Assembly (NCBI RefSeq): GCF_002075345.1
Contig: NZ_NAEW01000003.1
Span: forward strand, 248,001-312,000
Source: Citrobacter braakii
Lineage (GTDB): Bacteria > Pseudomonadota > Gammaproteobacteria > Enterobacterales > Enterobacteriaceae
Direction of reading: 5' to 3'
Length of the DNA stretch: 64,000 nucleotides
Made by a program: the position numbers and the translations under genes. Of this stretch, positions 41,950-50,548 are shown in pieces. The notes below the pieces were generated by a model, which saw only the letters and a program-made list of their open reading frames with translations, was not told the origin of the DNA and did not search any database. Each line of letters starts with the position of its first letter. The first letter of the stretch is position 1.

Positions 41950-43125
41950 ATGACAAATCAACCAACGGAAATTGCCATTGTCGGTGGGGGGATGGTCGGC
42001 GGCGCGCTGGCGCTAGGACTGGCGCAGCATGGATTTACGGTAACGGTCATTGAACATGCCGTTCCCGCGCCGTTTGTGGCTGACGGACAGCCAGATGTCA
42101 GAATTTCGGCTATCAGCTCCGCCTCCGTGTCGTTGCTAAAAGGGCTGGGCGTCTGGGATACGGTTCAGGGGATGCGCAGCCACCCTTACCGTCGTCTGGA
42201 AACGTGGGAATGGGAAAATGCCCATGTGATGTTTGATGCCGCCGAGCTTAAGCTGCCCTTGCTGGGCTATATGGTGGAAAACACAGTCCTGCAACAGGCG
42301 CTCTGGCAGGCTCTGGACGTTCACCCCAAAGTCACGCTGCGCGTGCCTGCGTCGCTGATCTCTCTGCATCAACATAACGATCGGCATGAGCTTGAGCTGG
42401 CTGGTGGCGAAAAAATCAGCGCGAAGCTGGTCATCGGCGCCGATGGCGCAAATTCTCAGGTGCGGAAAATGGCCGGGATTGGTATCCATGCCTGGCAATA
42501 TGCGCAGTCCTGTATGTTGATAACCGTACAATGCGAGAATTCTCCGGGAGACAGCACCTGGCAGCAATTCACCCCTGACGGTCCGCGCGCATTTTTACCG
42601 CTGTTTGATAACTGGGCCTCGCTGGTGTGGTACGACTCACCGGCGCGTATCCGTCAGTTGCAAGGTTTGAATATGTCGCAACTGCAGGCGGAGATCGCCA
42701 AACATTTCCCATCGCGACTCGGTAACGTTACGCCTGTGGCAGCGGGGGCATTCCCGCTAACGCGCCGTCACGCGCTGCAATATGTGCAGCCAGGACTGGC
42801 GCTGGTGGGTGACGCCGCGCATACCATTCATCCGCTGGCGGGGCAGGGCGTTAATTTGGGGTTCCGTGATGTGGATGCGCTGATTGACGTGCTGGTGAAT
42901 GCGCGCAGCTACGGTGAGTCCTGGGCAAGTCAGCCGGTGCTGAAGCGCTATCAGAACCGTCGCATGACTGACAATTTCATCATGCAAAGCGGCATGGATC
43001 TGTTCTACGCAGGATTTAGCAACAACCTGCAGCCGCTGCGTATCATGCGTAATCTTGGGCTAATGGCCGCAGAGCGCGCCGGCGTGCTGAAACGCCAGGC
43101 ACTCAAGTACGCGTTAGGATTGTAA
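41950..43125 (+). CDS. ubiF: Ubiquinone biosynthesis flavin hydroxylase UbiF
   Basis: A 391-residue FAD monooxygenase that hydroxylates the demethoxyubiquinone intermediate (C6 position in older naming). FAD motifs are present: IVGGGMVGGALALG at residues 10-23, the DG motif in LVIGADGANSQVR, and GDAAHTIHPLAGQGVN near residue 285. The start at 41950 (MTNQPTE) follows AGGATAATTGACC. Downstream an 8-bp stem (43133-43158) and the tRNA cluster terminator end the unit. Confidence 0.96.
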   Translation: MTNQPTEIAIVGGGMVGGALALGLAQHGFTVTVIEHAVPAPFVADGQPDVRISAISSASVSLLKGLGVWDTVQGMRSHPYRRLETWEWENAHVMFDAAELKLPLLGYMVENTVLQQALWQALDVHPKVTLRVPASLISLHQHNDRHELELAGGEKISAKLVIGADGANSQVRKMAGIGIHAWQYAQSCMLITVQCENSPGDSTWQQFTPDGPRAFLPLFDNWASLVWYDSPARIRQLQGLNMSQLQAEIAKHFPSRLGNVTPVAAGAFPLTRRHALQYVQPGLALVGDAAHTIHPLAGQGVNLGFRDVDALIDVLVNARSYGESWASQPVLKRYQNRRMTDNFIMQSGMDLFYAGFSNNLQPLRIMRNLGLMAAERAGVLKRQALKYALGL

Positions 43126-43132
43126 TTCAGAC

Positions 43133-43158
43133 AGGCCTACAGAGAACGTTGTAGGCCT
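43133..43158 (+). terminator. Hairpin after ubiF
   Basis: AGGCCTAC (43133-43140) and GTAGGCCT (43151-43158) form a perfect 8-bp stem directly after ubiF. A REP-like half (GGTAAGCGTAGTGCCATCAG) follows. There is no T run. Confidence 0.6.
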
Positions 43159-43197
43159 GGTAAGCGTAGTGCCATCAGATAATAAATGCAGAAAAGC

Positions 43198-43224
43198 AAA
43201 AAGCTCGCCGAAGCGAGCTTTTTT
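43198..43224 (-). terminator. tRNA operon terminator
   Basis: AAGCTCGC (43201-43208), a CGAA loop, and GCGAGCTT (43213-43220) form a tight stem flanked by A and T runs on both sides, so it may work in both directions. It lies 8 bp after the last tRNA. Confidence 0.9.
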
Positions 43225-43228
43225 AATA

Positions 43229-43303
43229 TGGCTGGGGTACGAGGATTCGAACCTCGGAATGCTGGTATCAGAAACCAGAGCCTTACCGCTTGGCGATACC
43301 CCA
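43229..43303 (-). tRNA. glnX: tRNA-Gln (CUG)
   Basis: 75 nt including the encoded CCA. The minus strand starts TGGGGTATCGCC and the anticodon loop contains CTG. It is the last gene of the seven-tRNA operon and a copy of the next one. Confidence 0.96.
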
Positions 43304-43339
43304 ACGGGCGCATCCACAGAATGGACGACTTTTTGAAAT

Positions 43340-43414
43340 TGGCTGGGGTACGAGGATTCGAACCTCGGAATGCTGGTATCAGAAACCAGAGCCTTACCGC
43401 TTGGCGATACCCCA
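43340..43414 (-). tRNA. glnV: tRNA-Gln (CUG), second copy
   Basis: 75 nt with CCA, anticodon CTG, same sequence as the copy at 43229. The position matches E. coli glnV (the supE locus). Confidence 0.96.
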
Positions 43415-43457
43415 ACAATTTTTTGGATTTACCGAACGAGTCGATACGTCCTTAATA

Positions 43458-43534
43458 TGGTGGCTACGACGGGATTCGAACCTGTGACCCCATCATTATG
43501 AGTGATGTGCTCTAACCAGCTGAGCTACGTAGCC
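43458..43534 (-). tRNA. metU: tRNA-Met (elongator, CAU)
   Basis: 77 nt with CCA; the minus strand starts GGCTACGTAGCTCAG and the loop contains CAT. Same sequence as the copy at 43859. Confidence 0.96.
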
Positions 43535-43555
43535 AGATATTATCATATTCTTCGA

Positions 43556-43630
43556 TGGCTGGGGTACCTGGATTCGAACCAGGGAATGCCGGTATCAAAA
43601 ACCGGTGCCTTACCGCTTGGCGATACCCCA
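43556..43630 (-). tRNA. glnW: tRNA-Gln (UUG)
   Basis: 75 nt with CCA, anticodon TTG (loop within ACCGGTTTTTGATACCGG). Same sequence as the copy at 43668. Confidence 0.96.
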
Positions 43631-43667
43631 ATGACCGTTGCGGTGAACCGCTACATCGAAGAAAAAA

Positions 43668-43742
43668 TGGCTGGGGTACCTGGATTCGAACCAGGGAATG
43701 CCGGTATCAAAAACCGGTGCCTTACCGCTTGGCGATACCCCA
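43668..43742 (-). tRNA. glnU: tRNA-Gln (UUG), second copy
   Basis: 75 nt with CCA, anticodon TTG. It lies 25 bp after leuW and 37 bp before glnW in transcription order. Confidence 0.96.
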
Positions 43743-43765
43743 TCCGTGCAACGCTTACGGGTGAA

Positions 43766-43850
43766 TGGTGCGGGAGGCGAGACTTGAACTCGCACACCTT
43801 GCGGCGCCAGAACCTAAATCTGGTGCGTCTACCAATTTCGCCACTCCCGC
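43766..43850 (-). tRNA. leuW: tRNA-Leu (UAG)
   Basis: 85 nt with CCA and a long variable arm (CGCCGCAAGGTGTG), as class II tRNAs have; anticodon TAG. It reads CTA-type leucine codons. Confidence 0.96.
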
Positions 43851-43858
43851 AAAAAAGA

Positions 43859-43935
43859 TGGTGGCTACGACGGGATTCGAACCTGTGACCCCATCATTAT
43901 GAGTGATGTGCTCTAACCAGCTGAGCTACGTAGCC
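43859..43935 (-). tRNA. metT: tRNA-Met (elongator, CAU), first gene of the operon
   Basis: 77 nt with CCA, anticodon CAT. It is promoter-proximal; a strong promoter lies 40 bp upstream. Confidence 0.96.
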
Positions 43936-43974
43936 ATCTTTTTTTCGCGTAACCTTATCGGCGTTGCGGGGCGC

Positions 43975-44003
43975 ATTATGCGTATTGAGCCTTGAAGCGT
44001 CAA
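43975..44003 (-). promoter_or_regulatory. Promoter of the metT-leuW-gln-metU tRNA operon
   Basis: On the minus strand TTGACG (43998-44003) and CATAAT (43975-43980) are exactly 17 bp apart. A GC-rich discriminator (GCGCCCCGC) follows the -10 element, the mark of stringently controlled stable-RNA promoters. Confidence 0.88.
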
Positions 44004-44117
44004 CCCCTTTTTCATTGAAAATAGCTGGAATGTGACTGTTTGGTTAGGTTGCGAACAGCATGACGCAATATTCGGCAATTATTAGTTATTAATTGTTTTT
44101 TTGCACAGAAAATAGAC

Positions 44118-44146
44118 ATAAAAAAGAGCCCCGCAGGGCCCTTTTC
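44118..44146 (-). terminator. Terminator after asnB
   Basis: GGGCCCTGCGGGGCTC on the minus strand forms a short GC stem followed by a T run (A run at 44119-44124), 13 bp after the asnB stop. Confidence 0.75.
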
Positions 44147-44157
44147 TAAGGATTAAC

Positions 44158-45822
44158 TTATTTATAAGCGGACTGATGTACGCCAACCGCACGACCAGAA
44201 GGATCGTTCATGGTTTTAAACGCCTCATCCCATTCGATTGCTTTGGCAGAAGAACAGGCAACAGACGGCCCGCCAGGCACACATTCCGCAGCGCTCGCAA
44301 CCGGGAACAGCTCTTCGAAAATCTCACGGTACAAATACGCTTCTTTAGATGATGGCGTGTTGTAAGGGAAACGGAAGCTGGCGGTTTCCAGTTGTTGGTC
44401 AGAAACTTGCTCAGCGGCCACCTCTTTCAGGGTATCAATCCAACTGTAACCGACACCATCGGAGAACTGCTCTTTCTGGCGCCATGCAACGCTTGCTGGC
44501 AGGTAGGATTCAAAACATTCACGCAGAACATGTTTTTCCATTTTGCCGTTGCCGCACATTTTGTCCTGCGGGTTGATGCGCATCGCCACATCAAGGAATT
44601 TCTTATCCAGGAAGGGCACGCGAGCTTCCACTCCCCAGGCCGACATAGCTTTGTTGGCACGGGCACAGTCGAACATATGCAGCGCCTGCAGCTTACGCAC
44701 GGTCTCTTCGTGCAGCTCTTTTGCATCTGGTGCTTTGTGGAAATAGAGATAGCCGCCAAATACTTCGTCAGAACCTTCGCCCGACAGCACCATTTTAATG
44801 CCCATCGCTTTAATTTTACGCGACATTAAGTACATCGGGGTCGAGGCGCGAATCGTCGTAACATCGTAAGTTTCGATGTGATAAATCACGTCGCGGATAG
44901 CATCCAAACCTTCCTGCACGGTGAAGTGGATCTCATGGTGTACAGTACCCAGATGGTTCGCCACCTCTTGCGCGGCTTTCAGGTCCGGTGCGCCTTCCAG
45001 GCCTACGGCGAAGGAGTGCAACTGCGGCCACCAGGCTTCGCTACGCTCCTGATCTTCAACACGACGCGCGGCGTATTTTTTGGTGATTGCGGAAATGACG
45101 GATGAATCCAGACCGCCGGACAGCAATACACCATAAGGAACATCTGACATCAGGTGGCTTTTCACTGCATCTTCCAGTGCCTGACGCAACTCGTTTTTAT
45201 CGGTAACGTTGTCTTTTACCGCATCGTATTCAAACCAGTCGCGCTGATAGTACTGACGAATTTCGCCGTCTTTACTCCATAAATAGCTACCGGCCGGGAA
45301 TTCTTTGATCGTGCGACACACGGGAACCAGGGCTTTCATTTCAGACGCAACGTAGAAGTTACCGTGTTCGTCGTAACCCATATACAGCGGGATGATCCCG
45401 ATATGATCGCGACCGATCAGGTAAGCGTCCTGCTCGCTGTCGTACAGAGCAAAAGCAAACATGCCTTGCAGGTCATCCAGAAACTCTGGGCCTTTTTCCT
45501 GATACAGCGCAAGGATAACTTCGCAGTCGGAACCGGTCTGGAACTGATAGCGATCGCCGTATTCAGCGCGCAGCGCCTGATGGTTATAAATTTCACCGTT
45601 AACCGCCAGGATATGCGTTTTCTTCACGTTGTACAGCGGCTGAGCACCGGCGTTGACGTCGACGATGGACAGACGTTCGTGCGCCAGAATGGCGTTATCA
45701 CTGGCGTAAATACCCGACCAGTCCGGGCCGCGATGGCGCATCAGACGAGACAATTCCAGGGCTTTTTTACGCAGTTCAACTGCGTCAGTTTTAATATCGA
45801 ATACGCCAAAAATAGAACACAT
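44158..45822 (-). CDS. asnB: Asparagine synthetase B (glutamine-hydrolysing)
   Basis: A 554-residue enzyme that makes asparagine from aspartate, ATP and glutamine. Cys2 (MCSIFGVF) is the nucleophile of the N-terminal glutaminase domain (about 2-190). The C-terminal synthetase domain has the ATP pyrophosphatase loop SGGLDSS near residue 232. Length equals E. coli AsnB. It stands as a single gene between the tRNA operon and nagD. Confidence 0.97.
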   Translation of the reverse strand: MCSIFGVFDIKTDAVELRKKALELSRLMRHRGPDWSGIYASDNAILAHERLSIVDVNAGAQPLYNVKKTHILAVNGEIYNHQALRAEYGDRYQFQTGSDCEVILALYQEKGPEFLDDLQGMFAFALYDSEQDAYLIGRDHIGIIPLYMGYDEHGNFYVASEMKALVPVCRTIKEFPAGSYLWSKDGEIRQYYQRDWFEYDAVKDNVTDKNELRQALEDAVKSHLMSDVPYGVLLSGGLDSSVISAITKKYAARRVEDQERSEAWWPQLHSFAVGLEGAPDLKAAQEVANHLGTVHHEIHFTVQEGLDAIRDVIYHIETYDVTTIRASTPMYLMSRKIKAMGIKMVLSGEGSDEVFGGYLYFHKAPDAKELHEETVRKLQALHMFDCARANKAMSAWGVEARVPFLDKKFLDVAMRINPQDKMCGNGKMEKHVLRECFESYLPASVAWRQKEQFSDGVGYSWIDTLKEVAAEQVSDQQLETASFRFPYNTPSSKEAYLYREIFEELFPVASAAECVPGGPSVACSSAKAIEWDEAFKTMNDPSGRAVGVHQSAYK

Positions 45823-46034
45823 AACCTTCTCCGTTAACCTGTTGCGTGATGCTTTTTATGTTTGCTTGATAAAGAAAATGCCGCAAAGCTGGAGAGGGCG
45901 CAAGTGAATTACGGGTCAGAAAATAAAAAACGCAATGGTCATTGTGGATTGGTGAAAAAAGATTACAGAATAGACGGGTTTATTAATGAATCGATAATTT
46001 TATGGCGGTTTTATTAAATGGAAGAACTTCTTCT

Positions 46035-46073
46035 GGCCGGATATGACGCGGGGGCGTCTTATCCGGCTTACGC
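46035..46073. repeat. REP element after nagD
   Basis: GGCCGGATATGACGC and GCGTCTTATCCGGC make up a REP palindrome 2 bp from the nagD stop codon, at the end of the nagBACD transcript. Confidence 0.85.
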
Positions 46074-46074
46074 A

Positions 46075-46827
46075 TCAAATCACATCAATTTCTGCAACGG
46101 ACGGGTAAATCCAGCTTGGTCTGAACGGCATGCTGTCAATGTCGTCGAGCGTCGAAACGCCAGACAATACCAGGATGGTCTCGAGACCCGCCTGGAAGCC
46201 CGCCAGAATATCGGTACGCAGGTTGTCGCCAACGATAACGGTCTCTTCCGAATGCGCCTGCATTTTGTTGAGCGCCGCGCGAATAATCCACGGGCTGGGT
46301 TTGCCCACATAAAACGGCTTGCGGCCAGAGATTTTTTCGATACCGGCGCACAGCGCACCACAGGCGGGATAAAAGCCGCGTCCGTGAGTATCCGGGTTTG
46401 TGGCGATGAAACGCGCGCCGTTGGCCACAAAATATGCTGCTTTATGCATCATGTCCCAGTTATAGGATCGCGTCTCGCCAACAATCACAAAATCGGGGTT
46501 CACGTCAGTAATAGTAAACCCGGCTTTATACAGCTCGTGAATTAACGCACCTTCACCTACCACGTAGGCCTTTTTCCCTTCCTGGCGGCGAAGAAAATCA
46601 GCGGTAGCCATGGCGGAAGTATAAAAGACGCTATCAGGGACATTCACACCCGCGGTGGCGAAGCGGTTTGCCAAATCCTGCCCGGTCTGTGAAGGATAGT
46701 TAGTCAGCAAAACTAACGGCAGGCCTTTTTCCAGGATCCCAGTCAGAAATTCTGCCGCACCCGGTACGGCAACATTGTCGTGCATCAGCACGCCGTCGAT
46801 ATCACAAATTACATTCTTAATGGCCAT
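46075..46827 (-). CDS. nagD: Ribonucleotide monophosphatase NagD (UmpH)
   Basis: A 250-residue HAD-superfamily phosphatase active on UMP and other nucleotides. The HAD motifs are visible: DIDGVL at residues 9-14, the threonine in LLTNYPSQT, and VGDNLRTDILAG near residue 200. I start at 46827 (MAIKNVICD), the family start. It is the last gene of nagBACD, but its role in amino-sugar metabolism is unclear. A long palindromic repeat separates it from nagC. Confidence 0.96.
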   Translation of the reverse strand: MAIKNVICDIDGVLMHDNVAVPGAAEFLTGILEKGLPLVLLTNYPSQTGQDLANRFATAGVNVPDSVFYTSAMATADFLRRQEGKKAYVVGEGALIHELYKAGFTITDVNPDFVIVGETRSYNWDMMHKAAYFVANGARFIATNPDTHGRGFYPACGALCAGIEKISGRKPFYVGKPSPWIIRAALNKMQAHSEETVIVGDNLRTDILAGFQAGLETILVLSGVSTLDDIDSMPFRPSWIYPSVAEIDVI

Positions 46828-46881
46828 GGACAATCCGACATCAAAAAAAGAAGGCATTACTATACACAAAATACACTAAAT

Positions 46882-46966
46882 CATTCGAGTTGCATCAAGG
46901 CGGCAAGTCTGAGAACCCCGGAAGCTTACTGAAGTAAGTGACTGGGGTGAGCAGATGCAGCTTGGT
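46882..46966. repeat. Long imperfect palindromic repeat, copy 3
   Basis: About 85 bp with outer arms ATTCGAGTTGCATCAAGG and GCAGATGCAGCTTGGTAT, and inner arms ACCCCGGAAGCTTACT and AGTAAGTGACTGGGGT. It shares the GTTGCATCAAGGCGGC segment with copy 4 in the same orientation. It lies in the nagC-nagD gap, inside the operon. Confidence 0.75.
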
Positions 46967-46967
46967 A

Positions 46968-48188
46968 TTAGCTTTCCAGCAAACGTTGCAGCAATGTACC
47001 GTTGAGCATCGCACGCTTCACCAGCGCAAAGGCGCCAATAGCTGAACGGTGATCCAGCGTGGAACGAACCACCGGTAAATTGTGGCGAAACGCTTTCAAC
47101 GCCTGCGTGTTGATACAGCTTTCTATAGCAGGCAGCAGCACTTTATCAGCCTCGGTAATTTCGCCCGCAATGACGATTTTTTGTGGGTTAAACAGGTTGA
47201 TGGCGATGGCGATGGTTTTACCCAGGTGACGACCAACGTGCTCAATGACTTCTGATGCCAGGTTATCGCCTTTATTAGCCGCCTTACAGATGGCTTTAAT
47301 GCCGCAATCATCCAGCGTGAGTCGGCTTGGATAACCCTGTTTCAATAAGTTCTGCACGCGGTGTTCAATAGAGGCATTAGCGGCAATTGTTTCCAGACAG
47401 CCGAAATTACCGCAGTGACAGCGCTCACCCAGCGGCTCTACCTGAATATGGCCAATCTCACCCACGTTGCCATTGCGACCAATAAAAATTCGGCCATTGG
47501 AGATGATTCCCGCCCCGGTTCCGCGGTGAACACGCACCAAAATGGAGTCCTCGCAATCCTGGCTTGCCCCGAAATAGTGCTCGGCCAGCGCCAGACTGCG
47601 AATATCGTGACCGACAAAGCAGGTGACCTTAAAGCGTTTTTCGAGTGCTTCGACCAGCCCCCAGTTTTCGACCTGAATGTGCGGCATATAGCGGATGACG
47701 CCGCTTTCAGGATCAACAAGGCCTGGCAGAATGACGGAAATCGCAACCAGCTCGCGGATTTTCCGCTGGCAGTTCTCAATAAAGGTGGCAATGGTGTTGA
47801 GCAGCGCATACTCCAGCGTTTCCTGGGTGCGCTCCGGGAGGGGATAATGCTCTTCAGCGACCACTTTACTGCTCATATCATAGAGCGTGAGCGTAGTATC
47901 GTGGCGGCCCAGGCGTACGCCAATCGCGTGGAAATTGCGGGTTTCGGTGACGATAGAGATAGCGCGGCGGCCCCCGGTGGAGGCCTGCTGATCGACTTCT
48001 TTGATTAGCCCGCGTTCAATCAATTGACGCGTAATTTTCGTTACGCTGGCGGGGGCAAGCTGGCTTTGCTCGGCAATTTGAATTCGCGAGATTGGCCCAT
48101 GCTGGTCAATCAGGCGATAAACCGCCGCGCTGTTAAGCTGTTTTACGAGATCAACATTACCTATTTGAGCTTGTCCGCCTGGTGTCAT
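46968..48188 (-). CDS. nagC: N-acetylglucosamine repressor NagC (ROK family)
   Basis: A 406-residue ROK-family repressor whose inducer is GlcNAc-6-phosphate. The N-terminal winged HTH (about residues 15-75, ISRIQIAEQSQLAPASVTK in outline) binds the operators upstream of nagB, nagE and, most likely, chiP. The sugar-binding part has the ROK signature GHIQVEPLGERCHCGNFGC with the zinc-binding cysteines near residue 250. The gene follows nagA by 8 bp. Confidence 0.96.
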   Translation of the reverse strand: MTPGGQAQIGNVDLVKQLNSAAVYRLIDQHGPISRIQIAEQSQLAPASVTKITRQLIERGLIKEVDQQASTGGRRAISIVTETRNFHAIGVRLGRHDTTLTLYDMSSKVVAEEHYPLPERTQETLEYALLNTIATFIENCQRKIRELVAISVILPGLVDPESGVIRYMPHIQVENWGLVEALEKRFKVTCFVGHDIRSLALAEHYFGASQDCEDSILVRVHRGTGAGIISNGRIFIGRNGNVGEIGHIQVEPLGERCHCGNFGCLETIAANASIEHRVQNLLKQGYPSRLTLDDCGIKAICKAANKGDNLASEVIEHVGRHLGKTIAIAINLFNPQKIVIAGEITEADKVLLPAIESCINTQALKAFRHNLPVVRSTLDHRSAIGAFALVKRAMLNGTLLQRLLES

Positions 48189-48196
48189 TCTTTCTC

Positions 48197-49381
<1,185 letters not shown>

Positions 49382-49405
49382 TTATCGACAGGGCGGAGAC
49401 ATCAA

Positions 49406-50206
49406 TTACAGACCTTTAATATTTTCCGCTTCTAACTCGTTAAAGTATTTCAGCGTCTTCACTTTCAGTTCCATGGTGGAAGGCTCATCGCAGACCACAA
49501 CGGCTTTCGGATGCAGCTGCAGACAGCTGATGGTCCACATATGGTTAACGTTGCCTTCAACGGCGGCTTGCAGCGCCTGCGCTTTCTGGTGGCCCAGTAC
49601 CAGGATCATCACTTCTTCGGCATCCAGCAGGGTGCCCACGCCAACGGTCAGCGCATATTTAGGCACCTGGCTTACGTCGCCGTCAAAGAAGCGTGAGTTC
49701 GCAACACGCGTGTCGTGAGTCAGCGTTTTGATGCGGGTACGGGAAGCCAAAGAAGAGGCTGGTTCGTTGAACGCGATGTGACCATCGTTGCCTACGCCGC
49801 CCATAAACAGGTGGATTTTACCGTAAGAACGGATTTTCTCTTCATACTGACGGCATTCTGCATCAATATCCGGTGCGTTACCATTGAGGAGGTTGATGTT
49901 TTCTGCTGGAATATCAACGTGATCAAAGAAGTTGCGATGCATGAAGCTATGGTAGCTTTCCGGATGCTCTTTCGGCAGGCCAACATATTCGTCCATATTG
50001 AACGTCACAACATGCTTGAAGCTTACCTGGCCCGCTTTGTGCATTTCAACCAATGCTTTGTAGGCTGTCAGCGGAGTACCGCCAGTCGGCAGGCCCAAAA
50101 CGAACGGACGATCAGCCGTTGGTTTGAACGCGTTAATACGGTTAACGATATGGCGAGCAGCCCATTTGCCGACTTGTTCAGCGGTATTCAGGGGGATCAG
50201 TCTCAT
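49406..50206 (-). CDS. nagB: Glucosamine-6-phosphate deaminase NagB
   Basis: A 266-residue allosteric hexameric enzyme that turns glucosamine-6-phosphate into fructose-6-phosphate and ammonia. Active-site segments [18 protein letters not shown] (Asp72) and [14 protein letters not shown] (His143 region) are intact. It is nearly identical to E. coli NagB. It is the first gene of nagBACD and divergent from nagE. Confidence 0.97.
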   Translation of the reverse strand: MRLIPLNTAEQVGKWAARHIVNRINAFKPTADRPFVLGLPTGGTPLTAYKALVEMHKAGQVSFKHVVTFNMDEYVGLPKEHPESYHSFMHRNFFDHVDIPAENINLLNGNAPDIDAECRQYEEKIRSYGKIHLFMGGVGNDGHIAFNEPASSLASRTRIKTLTHDTRVANSRFFDGDVSQVPKYALTVGVGTLLDAEEVMILVLGHQKAQALQAAVEGNVNHMWTISCLQLHPKAVVVCDEPSTMELKVKTLKYFNELEAENIKGL

Positions 50207-50304
50207 TCTTCACCTCAAAAGTAAATGTAAGCAATTGGCGGATTGAGTCTCTGTGCAGTATTAAGCGTAACCTGGTTTTGCATCGGTAAGGATCAATCCG
50301 TTTC

Positions 50305-50327
50305 GATTTTTTGAATGATAAAATAAG
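50305..50327. promoter_or_regulatory. NagC operator, nagB side
   Basis: A 23-bp AT-rich imperfect palindrome (GATTTTTTG, 5 nt, ATAAAATAA-like arms) aligned base for base with the nagE operator in the TTTG and AA positions. Centre near 50316. Confidence 0.65.
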
Positions 50328-50371
50328 TTTTCGTAGTTAGCCAGTGGAAGGGAGGGTTAATAACGATATTT

Positions 50372-50387
50372 GGTGACTGGAATCACA
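50372..50387. promoter_or_regulatory. CRP site in the nagB-nagE region
   Basis: GGTGA, 6 nt, TCACA: nine of ten half-site bases fit the CRP consensus. The site lies between the two NagC operators, as in E. coli. Confidence 0.75.
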
Positions 50388-50397
50388 AAAAACACGC

Positions 50398-50422
50398 ATT
50401 TAATTTGCGATACGAATTAAAT
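50398..50422. promoter_or_regulatory. NagC operator, nagE side
   Basis: An 8-bp perfect arm ATTTAATT at 50398-50405 pairs with AATTAAAT at 50415-50422 around the TGCGATACG core. It is close to the high-affinity nagE operator of E. coli. Confidence 0.85.
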
Positions 50423-50548
50423 TTTCACACACTCTGAATGTAGATGAATGGTTAATATTGTTGTTCCAGAATCTTGCTGTCAGGAATGGTCGCACAATAA
50501 AAATATGGCTTCAAAGAAGCCTAATCGGGGTCTCGTAGGGGGAATAAA

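Larger units (their letters stand above)
50207..50548. promoter_or_regulatory. nagB-nagE divergent control region
   Basis: A 342-bp spacer. It holds two NagC-type operators (50305-50327 and 50398-50422) with centres 94 bp apart, almost exactly nine helical turns, and a CRP site between them (50372-50387). This is the layout in which NagC of E. coli forms a repression loop over both promoters. Confidence 0.85.

Noticed and set aside
43137-43888. Several 60-130 codon frames through the tRNA cluster
   Set aside because: They translate repeated tRNA sequence (for example recurring GFEPRNAGI-like peptides) and are artefacts of the tRNA copies.
43229-43935. tRNA cluster as an integration site for a genomic island
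   Set aside because: No integrase, no partial tRNA repeat, and both flanks (ubiF, asnB) are in the conserved enteric order.
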